Shown here piece by piece: positions 7,244 to 13,965 of a DNA stretch of 24,691 nt; positions within the stretch are counted from its first letter, which is position 1, and every line of letters begins with the position of its first letter. The stretch covers positions 1-24,691 of the forward strand of contig DRTC01000258.1 of assembly GCA_011372345.1 (NCBI GenBank). Direction: 5' to 3'. The DNA comes from Candidatus Cloacimonadota bacterium (GTDB taxonomy: Bacteria; Cloacimonadota; Cloacimonadia; Cloacimonadales; TCS61). Made by a program: the position numbers and the translations under genes. The notes under the pieces are model-generated. The model had not been told where the DNA came from and did no database searches. It worked only from the letters and a program-made list of their open reading frames with translations.

Positions 7244-7621
7244 ATGAAAAACAAAGAATATATAAGACGAATTCTAATTATAATTTTCTTGACAAACATC
7301 TTAGCAATTTTGAGTTTGCCGTTGTTTTTCAAGCAGTCTATAGGCTGGATTGCAGGTTCTTTCGCAAGTATTGTCAATTTTCTGTGGTTGGCACAAAATG
7401 TGAAGAAAAGCATAGATTTATATGCTTCCAAGGCAAAACTGAAATCCATTAAGGGTTCGTTATTACGATATTCGTTTTTAATTATTTTTTCGTTATTGAT
7501 CATTTATCTGATCAAGCCGGATATCATTATTTTCGGATTGGGATTGCTGGCTTCACAAATGGCGATTTTTGTAAACGAGATATTCGAGAGAATTCGGAAA
7601 AACAGATATTTCAGAGGTTGA
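7244..7621 (+). CDS. atpI: ATP synthase subunit I-like protein
   Basis: Membrane protein of 125 residues with four predicted helices (about 9-27, 31-50, 72-88 and 92-110). It lies in the usual AtpI place, after atpZ and directly before atpB, with one base between its stop and the atpB ATG. AtpI proteins act as chaperones for c-ring assembly. Sequence conservation in this family is low, so the call depends mainly on helix pattern, length and position. Confidence 0.7.
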   Translation: MKNKEYIRRILIIIFLTNILAILSLPLFFKQSIGWIAGSFASIVNFLWLAQNVKKSIDLYASKAKLKSIKGSLLRYSFLIIFSLLIIYLIKPDIIIFGLGLLASQMAIFVNEIFERIRKNRYFRG

Positions 7622-7622
7622 A

Positions 7623-8534
7623 ATGGCAAAAAAGAAAGGTTCTCTAAAAAAGATTTTTTTGATTTTTTTCATTATTGAAATTGCTCTTGTTGTAATTTCC
7701 GGAAGTTTTTCCAAGAAATTACAGATAGGATTTGATGATGGAAAATTCGTATTCAGAAATGTTAAAAGCCATTTTGACCTGCAGGAAAAGATTACGGAAG
7801 AATTCCAGATCGACGAATATTACAGACAGACCGGTGAAACCCCGGAAATTTATGGCAGTAAAAAAATATATAACATCGTTAAAAATATCTTTGGAGAAAA
7901 CAGTGCGATCGGTGCTTTTAATCTCATCCGAATGCTGTTAATTGTCGATATTCTGCTTCTCGGATTGGCTTTTCTGATCAGGAAAAGACTCTACAAAAAA
8001 CCTTCTCAACCACAAATAATTTTCGAACTTATCTACGGACTTTTTGAAGATTTCGTTCAAGACACTCTCGGTAAAGGACGGGTGCATTACACTCCCTACA
8101 TCGTTAGTTTATTCCTCTTTATCTGGATCTGTAATATTATTGGAATGATCCCCATTCCGGGATTTATGGAACCAACCCGTAATTTGAATGTTCCGCTCGG
8201 ATTAGGATTTATCGCTGTTATCGTTGTTCACGCTACTGCCATCAAAGTTAAAGGGCTTTGGGGACATCTGAGTAATTATGTTAATCCTGTAAAAAATCCT
8301 TTATTTTTATTAGATCTTGTGGGTGAGATGTCTAAAGTCGTTTCTATCTCATTCCGTTTATTTGGAAATATTTTAGGAGGAGCGATCATTATTCTCGTTG
8401 TTTCATCGCTCGTAAAATTTGTCCTTTTACCAATTGGATTAAATCTCTTTTTCGGAATGTTTGTAGGAAGTATCCAGGCTTTTGTTTTCACGATGCTCGC
8501 CCTGACTTATATCGGGGTTGAGATTTCGGAGTAG
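7623..8534 (+). CDS. atpB: F-type ATP synthase subunit a
   Basis: Stator membrane subunit of 303 residues that forms the two ion half-channels against the c-ring. After an N-terminal helix (about 9-27) comes a polar stretch of about 65 residues, then membrane helices from about 97 on. The essential Arg is R245 in SFRLFGNILGGAII, and the last-helix motif IQAFVFTMLALTYIGVEIS is present. The first helix plus polar domain makes it longer than E. coli subunit a, as in Bacteroidetes-type proteins. GTG at 8518 and GGAG near the end overlap the ribosome binding site of the next gene, which begins two bases after the atpB stop. Confidence 0.93.
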   Translation: MAKKKGSLKKIFLIFFIIEIALVVISGSFSKKLQIGFDDGKFVFRNVKSHFDLQEKITEEFQIDEYYRQTGETPEIYGSKKIYNIVKNIFGENSAIGAFNLIRMLLIVDILLLGLAFLIRKRLYKKPSQPQIIFELIYGLFEDFVQDTLGKGRVHYTPYIVSLFLFIWICNIIGMIPIPGFMEPTRNLNVPLGLGFIAVIVVHATAIKVKGLWGHLSNYVNPVKNPLFLLDLVGEMSKVVSISFRLFGNILGGAIIILVVSSLVKFVLLPIGLNLFFGMFVGSIQAFVFTMLALTYIGVEISE

Positions 8535-8536
8535 AA

Positions 8537-9289
8537 ATGAACTTTCCCGTAGAATATATACAAATCGCAGCTTATCTCGGAGCAGGAATTTGTGTTGGTA
8601 TCGGTGCTATTACAACCGGGATCGGTTCCGGAATAATCGCAGGAGAAGGTTCTCTGGCGATCATGAAACAACCAAAGGCAAATGAAGATATCTTCCGCAC
8701 TATGCTCATCGGTCAGGCTGCCGCTCAAACTGCCGGGATTTTTGCCTTAGTCGTCTCGATGTTACTTATTTATGGCGGATTTGATGTAGCCAAAGGTGGC
8801 TGGTATAAAGCTGCTGCTCTTTTAGCAGCCGGAATTGCGATGGGAATCGGATCGGTCGGACCATCTCTGGGAGCAGGATATTCCGGAGGACAAGCCTGTA
8901 AATCGATCGGTAGAATGCCGAAACACGGAAATGCCATAATGGGAAATATGCTGATCGGACAGGCGCTTTCCCAGACATCAGCGATCTTTGCTCTCGTTGT
9001 TTCTCTACTATTATTATATTCATCTCCAAACCAACCGGAAGGTATTTCGATCGGTAGAATTATGGTTAAAACTATCGCCTTTTTAGGAGCTGGTTCTGCA
9101 ATCGGATTGGGAACAATTGGTCCCGGTGCGGGAATTGGTTATGTTGCCGGTAGAGCAAATGATATGTTGGGAAGATTTCCCGCTGAACGACCGAATGTGA
9201 TGAGAACAATGTTTTTGGGAGCAGCAGTTTCGGAATCGACAGCGATCTATTCATTGGTCGTTGCCTTTTTATTAATATTTGCAGTTTAA
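8537..9289 (+). CDS. atpE: triple-hairpin ATP synthase subunit c (6 helices, one carboxylate)
   Basis: Rotor proteolipid of 250 residues built of three fused c-type hairpins (about 8-80, 90-162 and 175-249), giving six membrane helices. Each repeat has the Gly-rich first helix (GAGICVGIG, AAGIAMGIG, GAGSAIGLG), the polar loop and a second helix. At the ion-binding carboxylate position the three repeats have Q64 (AAAQTAGIF), Q146 (LSQTSAIF) and E233 (VSESTAIY). At the helper position 33 residues earlier they have S31, A113 and I200. Only the third hairpin can carry a classical site. Ordinary F-type c subunits have a single hairpin; fused forms with lost sites are known in V/A-type ATPases and in Acetobacterium woodii c1. 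A single-hairpin c gene follows at 9514. The symbol is shared with that gene. Confidence 0.93.
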   Translation: MNFPVEYIQIAAYLGAGICVGIGAITTGIGSGIIAGEGSLAIMKQPKANEDIFRTMLIGQAAAQTAGIFALVVSMLLIYGGFDVAKGGWYKAAALLAAGIAMGIGSVGPSLGAGYSGGQACKSIGRMPKHGNAIMGNMLIGQALSQTSAIFALVVSLLLLYSSPNQPEGISIGRIMVKTIAFLGAGSAIGLGTIGPGAGIGYVAGRANDMLGRFPAERPNVMRTMFLGAAVSESTAIYSLVVAFLLIFAV

Positions 9290-9513
9290 TATTATACCTT
9301 ACGAACGATTGAGGATAATCTTGAAATTCTTCCAAAATCTCAATCAAGATTACGAGACCTTCGCAATGGTCGGAAATAAAAGTGTAAATTTATTCGACTC
9401 ATAATGAAGACGAGTCGAAATAGACAGTCTCGAAAAATAACCATTCCGAAGGTTTCCAATCATTCGGAAGGTTGATAAATAGATAAAAAAGTATAAGAAT
9501 ATACGGAGGAAAA
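9290..9513. repeat. structured spacer between the two c-subunit genes
   Basis: This 224-base gap codes for nothing visible but holds three inverted repeats. AATCTTGA/TCAAGATT (9317-9324 and 9344-9351) has a 19-base loop. TTCGACTC/GAGTCGAA (9393-9400 and 9412-9419) has an 11-base loop. CCTTCGCAATGGTC (9358-9371) pairs with AACCATTCCGAAGG (9439-9452) with two mismatches and encloses the second. A near-direct repeat ATTCCGAAGGTT/ATTCGGAAGGTT follows (from about 9443). No T-run follows the stems, so a strong terminator is not indicated. It may affect processing, stability or relative expression of the two c genes. Confidence 0.6.
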
Positions 9514-9765
9514 ATGGATTTAACAATTGCTCAAGGAATCGCCAAAGCAGCAGCTCTTCTGGGAGCCGGTATGTGTATGGGAATGGGAGCATTAGGCCCC
9601 GGAGTTGGCGAAGGATTCGTGGCTGGAAAAGCCTGTGAAGGTATTGCTCGTTCACCGGAAAATGCCAGTTTGATCACCAGAACCATGCTGGTTGGTCAGG
9701 CTGTTTCCGAATCGACAGGTATTTACTCGCTGGTTATTGCTCTTTTATTGATTTTCTCGACCTAA
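9514..9765 (+). CDS. atpE: ATP synthase subunit c, single hairpin, Na+-type two-carboxylate site
   Basis: Proteolipid of 83 residues, two helices (about 9-44 and 55-81), the ordinary F-type rotor subunit. The conserved loop is AGKACEGIARSPE. The ion site reads GPGVGEG with E33, then V64, E66, S67, T68 and Y71 in GQAVSESTGIYSLVIA. This matches the Na+-binding c subunit of Ilyobacter tartaricus residue for residue except that Glu replaces Gln32, the two-carboxylate arrangement described for Fusobacterium nucleatum. Na+ coupling is therefore likely but inferred. A strong GGAGG ribosome binding site lies 5 bases before the ATG, stronger than that of the preceding triple-hairpin gene, which fits a subunit needed in many copies. 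Confidence 0.95.
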   Translation: MDLTIAQGIAKAAALLGAGMCMGMGALGPGVGEGFVAGKACEGIARSPENASLITRTMLVGQAVSESTGIYSLVIALLLIFST

Positions 9766-10058
9766 ATGCACTTGTTGATTTAATGATTTGGGGATTTTAT
9801 TTTAAGCTCCTATCATTAATCTTTATCTTTCCCGATTTCAGGATTGAATGAAAATCGTAAATCAACTTGCCCAAGTTGAGAAATCGAATTTTTAGAAAAG
9901 CCTGATAGGGAATATTGGAAATTCAGAAATTCAGCAAAACTTGAATAAATATCAGCACACGGGAAAAGTATCTCAAGCCGTACACTGTCCTGCTTGTGAA
10001 GAATAACAAACAGGGATGTTCGTTTTACGGAATCCTCGGCTGAAAAAGTGGAGATTTT
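9766..10058. repeat. structured spacer between c and b subunit genes
   Basis: This 293-base gap has no convincing reading frame but several inverted repeats. GTTGATTTAATGATTT (9774-9789) pairs imperfectly with AAATCGTAAATCAAC (9852-9866). CAACTTG/CAAGTTG (9863-9878) is a tight palindrome. CCGTA (9978-9982) and TACGG (10026-10030) enclose ACAAACA-GGGA-TGTTCGT (10006-10023), followed by TTTACGGA. That last hairpin resembles the one at 21003-21028. AGCCG/CGGCT (9976-9980 and 10037-10041) closes the outside. The GGAG ribosome binding site of atpF follows. Confidence 0.55.
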
Positions 10059-10541
10059 ATGATTAATATAGATTATTCGATCATCATTGTGATCCTGAAT
10101 TTTATTATTCTTTTGATAATTTTAAATGGACTGCTTTATAAACCAGCGAAGAAATTCCTGGCAGAAAGAAAAGCACAGATTGCTGCAGACCTTAACGAAG
10201 CTGATGAATTTAAAAAAAAGGCAAATCAACTTGTTCAGAAAAAAGAAAACGAATTAAAACTTTCTGCTGAAGAAATCCGGAAAATGAAAAAAAAAGCTCG
10301 TAGTGATGCAGAACTTCAAGCAAATGAAATCATCGGTGATGCCAAAGATCACGAGAAGAAGATCATGCAGGAAACGGAGGAAATGATCGAGCATGAAAAG
10401 ATTAAAGCGATCGGAGAAATAAAGACGGAATTAGCTGAGATGGTTTCCGAGCTATCGGCGAAATTCCTATCCAAAAAAATGGATGAAAACAATGATCAGG
10501 ATATGATCAAAAAAATGATTTCCGAACGGGGAAATAAGTGA
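10059..10541 (+). CDS. atpF: F-type ATP synthase subunit b
   Basis: Peripheral-stalk subunit of 160 residues. One N-terminal membrane helix (about 7-27, IIIVILNFIILLIILNGLLY) is followed by the usual KPAKKFLAERKAQI turn and a long Lys/Glu/Ala-rich coiled coil to the C-terminus. It links the membrane sector to subunit delta and the alpha3beta3 head. GGAG lies before the ATG. Its stop overlaps the GTG start of atpH by four bases (GTGA). Only one b gene is present, so a homodimeric stalk is expected. Confidence 0.93.
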   Translation: MINIDYSIIIVILNFIILLIILNGLLYKPAKKFLAERKAQIAADLNEADEFKKKANQLVQKKENELKLSAEEIRKMKKKARSDAELQANEIIGDAKDHEKKIMQETEEMIEHEKIKAIGEIKTELAEMVSELSAKFLSKKMDENNDQDMIKKMISERGNK

Positions 10542-11077
10542 AGAACAAACTGATCGCCAAAAGATATGCGAAAGCTGTCATGGAGAACATTTCAGAAGAT
10601 TCAACTTCTTTCTTAAATGATATATCTTTATTGAATAAGTTTTTTTCAGATAATCCGGAAGTCATTAAAACTGCAGATTCGTTACTTTACCCTCCAAAGA
10701 GAAGAATCGAAATTATTAAAGAAATCAGCAGAATAAGCAATAATCAGAAAATCTGGAATAACCTTTTTCAACTTCTGGTCCAAAAACACAAATTCATCAT
10801 TATCCGGGAAATTTTAACAGAACTTGAATCTATAATTTTAGAGAAAAAGAAACAAGAAAAAGTGCATTTGAAAATTGCTCACAAACATCCCGATGAGGTC
10901 CTGAAAAAAATGAAATCAATAATTGCAGATATTATCAAAAAAGATTTAATCCTCGATATTACCATCGATCCGGATATTATCGGAGGTTTTATTGCATCAA
11001 CCGAATCTCTTGTCATAGATGGTTCGATCAGAAATAATTTGATCAAATTTAAGAATATTGTATCTGAAGTGAAATAA
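10538..11077 (+). CDS. atpH: F-type ATP synthase subunit delta
   Basis: Peripheral-stalk connector of 179 residues that binds the top of the alpha3beta3 head and subunit b. The N-terminal helical domain starts LIAKRYAKAVMENI, the typical OSCP/delta opening. The C-terminal part has IDPDIIGGFIASTESLVIDGSIRNNLIKFK, the conserved family ending. A GTG start codon at 10538 overlaps the atpF stop, implying coupled translation. Length is normal. A 259-base spacer with repeats separates it from atpA. Confidence 0.93.
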   Translation: MKNKLIAKRYAKAVMENISEDSTSFLNDISLLNKFFSDNPEVIKTADSLLYPPKRRIEIIKEISRISNNQKIWNNLFQLLVQKHKFIIIREILTELESIILEKKKQEKVHLKIAHKHPDEVLKKMKSIIADIIKKDLILDITIDPDIIGGFIASTESLVIDGSIRNNLIKFKNIVSEVK

Positions 11078-11336
11078 TAAATCCGAATTGTCTCCTTGAA
11101 TTTCAAGAAGTTCAGCATCTCCGCAGGAGATAAATAATTATCCCTTTTTAAGGGAAAATTTAAGAGAGTAAAAAAATGAAAAAAAATGTCATTATGAGGT
11201 TTCATCCGGAGATAATCTCCCGAAGAATCTCGTATATCGTTGGAGTCCCTTCGAAAGAAAAGCACGAAGAATTCCTCATAATGACAAAAACAATCATTTT
11301 TGCATAAATCAATAAAATTAAAATAACGAGGTCGGA
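11078..11336. repeat. structured atpH-atpA spacer with dispersed TGTCATT element
   Basis: The spacer holds CTTGAA/TTCAAG (about 11095-11107), ATCTCC-GCA-GGAGAT (11117-11131) and TCCCTT-TTT-AAGGGA (11141-11155). The last is followed by A residues, so it is not a terminator in the gene direction. A 100-base element bounded by perfect 13-base inverted repeats, TGTCATTATGAGG (11187-11199) and CCTCATAATGACA (11274-11286), comes next. That element is related to 6420-6541. GAGG before atpA serves as its ribosome binding site. Confidence 0.6.
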
Positions 11337-12836
11337 ATGAAAATACAACCAGATGAAATAAGTTCGATATTAAAAGCAAAGATCAACGATTTCAAGTTTG
11401 AGATCGATATTGAAGAAACCGGAAAAGTCGTTCAAGTTGGAGATGGAATTGCTCGTGTTTACGGTTTGAACAATGTTATGGCTGGTGAAATGATATTATT
11501 TCCCGGAGATGTTGTGGGTATGGCTTTGAATCTGGAAGAAGATAATGTCGGTTGCATTCTCTTTGGAGAAACCAGGAAAATCAAAGAGGGTGATATTGCT
11601 AAAAGAACAAAGCAGATCCTGCAGGTTCCGGTGGGAGAAGCAATGCTTGGCCGTGTTGTCAATGCTCTCGGTGAACCGATTGATGGTAAAGGTGCGATCA
11701 AATCCGAAAAATCTATGCCTGTGGAAAGAAAAGCACTCGGAATTATCCAGCGACAACCTGTGAAAGAACCTCTGCAAACCGGTTTGAAATCTATAGATTC
11801 TATGATCCCGATCGGAAGAGGACAACGAGAACTTATCATTGGTGACAGGCAAACAGGAAAAACTGCGATTGGGATCGACACAATTATAAACCAGAAAGGT
11901 ACTGATGTAATCTGTATTTATGTTGCTATCGGTCAGAAAAAATCTTCAGTTGCAAAAATCGTAAAAACACTGGAATTACACGGAGCGATGGATTATACGA
12001 TCATCGTTTCCGCTTCAGCTTCCGAATCTGCTTCTTTGCAATATCTATCTCCTTATTCCGGAGTTACAATGGGTGAATTTTTCCGCGATAATGGAAAACA
12101 TGCTTTGATAATTTATGATGATCTCTCCAAACATGCTGTTTCGTATCGACAGATTTCCCTGCTTTTAAGACGACCTCCCGGACGAGAAGCATATCCAGGT
12201 GATGTATTTTATCTTCATTCAAGACTTCTGGAAAGAGCTTCTAAATTAAGTGATGAACTGGGTGGAGGTTCTCTCACTGCTCTTCCTATCATCGAAACAC
12301 AAGCTGATGATATAACTGCGTATATTCCAACGAATGTGATTTCCATTACCGATGGTCAGATATATTTGAGCAGTCGTCTTTTCTATTCCGGAGTTCGTCC
12401 CGCGATCAATGCCGGACTGTCTGTTTCCCGGGTGGGAGGAAACGCACAGATCAAAGTGATGAAAGGTGTAACCGGGCAGCTTCGTCTAGATCTGGCTCAG
12501 TATACAGAATTAGAAGCATTTGCTAAATTCGGTTCGGACCTTGATAAAGCTACTCAAGCTCAACTGAGGCGAGGTATTCGACTTGTCGAAATTTTAAAAC
12601 AGGATCAATATGTTCCGCTTCCTGTGGCTAAACAAGTTTTTATCATATTTATGGCAAACCAGGGTATGCTTGATAAAATCGAGATCAATGAGATCAAAAA
12701 AGTTGAAGAAGAACTTTTCTCAATCCTCGATTCCGAATATAAAGACTTCATGGAAGAACTTATAAAAGGTTCGATCACAGATGAAGTTACAGAAAAAATG
12801 AAAAAAATCTGTCAGAAAGTTATCGAGAAATTTTGA
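11337..12836 (+). CDS. atpA: F-type ATP synthase subunit alpha
   Basis: Regulatory nucleotide-binding subunit of the F1 head, 499 residues, close to the usual 500-515. The N-terminal beta-barrel covers about 25-95. The Walker A sequence is GDRQTGKT (169-176). The Arg finger R365 lies in SVSRVGGNAQ and reaches into the catalytic site of beta. The ALIIYDDLSKHA segment (256-267) is the Walker B region with the alpha-type DD. All expected motifs are intact. It follows atpH after 259 bases and precedes atpG after 254 bases, unusually wide gaps for this operon. Confidence 0.97.
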   Translation: MKIQPDEISSILKAKINDFKFEIDIEETGKVVQVGDGIARVYGLNNVMAGEMILFPGDVVGMALNLEEDNVGCILFGETRKIKEGDIAKRTKQILQVPVGEAMLGRVVNALGEPIDGKGAIKSEKSMPVERKALGIIQRQPVKEPLQTGLKSIDSMIPIGRGQRELIIGDRQTGKTAIGIDTIINQKGTDVICIYVAIGQKKSSVAKIVKTLELHGAMDYTIIVSASASESASLQYLSPYSGVTMGEFFRDNGKHALIIYDDLSKHAVSYRQISLLLRRPPGREAYPGDVFYLHSRLLERASKLSDELGGGSLTALPIIETQADDITAYIPTNVISITDGQIYLSSRLFYSGVRPAINAGLSVSRVGGNAQIKVMKGVTGQLRLDLAQYTELEAFAKFGSDLDKATQAQLRRGIRLVEILKQDQYVPLPVAKQVFIIFMANQGMLDKIEINEIKKVEEELFSILDSEYKDFMEELIKGSITDEVTEKMKKICQKVIEKF

Positions 12837-13090
12837 TGAACTGTCCACGAATTTCACGAATTACTCGAATTAAAACAAAAAAATAATCATTGTTCCCAAT
12901 CCACGATTGGGAATAAAATAATTTGTGTAATTATTGGATGATCATTGTTTGAAATAAATCAAAAAAATAGAAGGAATTGGAATGTTGATAAATTTTGTTA
13001 GAATGGTGTTAGAGCAAAAAACCATGAATTTGTGAAATTCGTGGATGTTTTATAAAAGAAATGATTTGTGTAATTAGTGGATAATAAAAA
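12837..13090. repeat. atpA-atpG spacer with inverted and direct repeats
   Basis: TCCACGAATTTCAC (12844-12857) and its exact reverse complement GTGAAATTCGTGGA (13032-13045) lie at opposite ends. Between them is the hairpin TTCCCAATC-cac-GATTGGGAA (12893-12913). ATTTGTGTAATTATTGGATG (from 12921) is repeated with small changes as ATTTGTGTAATTAGTGGATA (from 13064), the second copy ending five bases before the atpG ATG. As a result atpG lacks a clear purine-rich ribosome binding site. No reading frame is credible here. Confidence 0.6.
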
Positions 13091-13945
13091 ATGCCGAACA
13101 TTAGAGACATTAAGACCAGAATTGAAAGCGTTAAAAGTACCAAGCAGATTACCAATGCCATGAAAATGGTAGCTGCTTCCAAATTGAGAAAAGCTCAGAA
13201 CAACATTGAACAAGCGCGACCGTATGCTGATCATATCAATGTTATGCTCCAGACTTTAAAGCGGAAAAACACAAAAAACCAGCATCCTTTGCTTGTCGAT
13301 ATTCCGGATAAGGGGAAAAAAGCTTTCCTTGTTGTTACTTCCGATAGAGGATTATGCGGGGCATTTAATTCCAATATTATCAGGAAAGCCATTCACTACT
13401 TGAACAAAAATCCCGAAACAGAAGTAATTTGTATCGGCAAAAAAGGTTATGATTTTCTAAAAAAACACATAACTAATAAAATTAAAGAAAAATATATTGG
13501 CCTTTTCAATGAGATGGATTTCAGTGTTTCCAGAGAAGTTGCTTCGTTTTTACTCGAACTTTTTTTAAGAGAAAATTATACAAAAATCGAAGTTCTTTAT
13601 AATGAGTTTAAATCTGCAATACAACAGGATATTGTAGTCAAGCAACTGTTGCCTGTCATTCCAGTGGAATCGGAAGAAATATCATCTCTCGATTTTATTT
13701 ATGAACCTGATGAAAAAACGATCATTGAGGAATTAAGCAGAAAATACATCAATGTTGAGATCTGGAGAATCATGCTGGAATCTTCTGCTGCTGAACAAGG
13801 CGCCAGAATGACTGCTATGGATTCCGCAACTGAAAATGCAACCGAATTGATAGGTAGCCTGACTTTATTTTATAATCGTGCTCGACAGGCAGCGATAACT
13901 AAAGAAATAATTGAAATTGCTTCCGGAGCGGAAGCTTTGAAATAA
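13091..13945 (+). CDS. atpG: F-type ATP synthase subunit gamma
   Basis: Central rotating shaft of F1, 284 residues. The N-terminal helix starts IRDIKTRIESVKSTKQITNAMKM, and the C-terminal helix contains ARMTAMDSATENATELIGSL and NRARQAAITKEIIEI, the two long helices of the gamma coiled coil. The middle Rossmann-like domain contains VTSDRGLCGAFNSNI, a family signature. Length is typical. The start at 13091 is fixed by the conserved N-terminus although the ribosome binding site is weak. atpD begins 20 bases after its stop. Confidence 0.96.
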   Translation: MPNIRDIKTRIESVKSTKQITNAMKMVAASKLRKAQNNIEQARPYADHINVMLQTLKRKNTKNQHPLLVDIPDKGKKAFLVVTSDRGLCGAFNSNIIRKAIHYLNKNPETEVICIGKKGYDFLKKHITNKIKEKYIGLFNEMDFSVSREVASFLLELFLRENYTKIEVLYNEFKSAIQQDIVVKQLLPVIPVESEEISSLDFIYEPDEKTIIEELSRKYINVEIWRIMLESSAAEQGARMTAMDSATENATELIGSLTLFYNRARQAAITKEIIEIASGAEALK

Positions 13946-13965
13946 TATTAAATATGAGGTAAATA

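Noticed and set aside
8537..9289. Triple-hairpin c gene as an assembly or frameshift artefact of tandem c genes
   Set aside because: The three repeats differ strongly in sequence, the frame is open throughout, and linkers between hairpins are distinct, so this is a true fused protein.
11141..11155. TCCCTT/AAGGGA stem as an atp operon terminator
   Set aside because: It is followed by A residues, not T, in the gene direction, and the operon continues with atpA.
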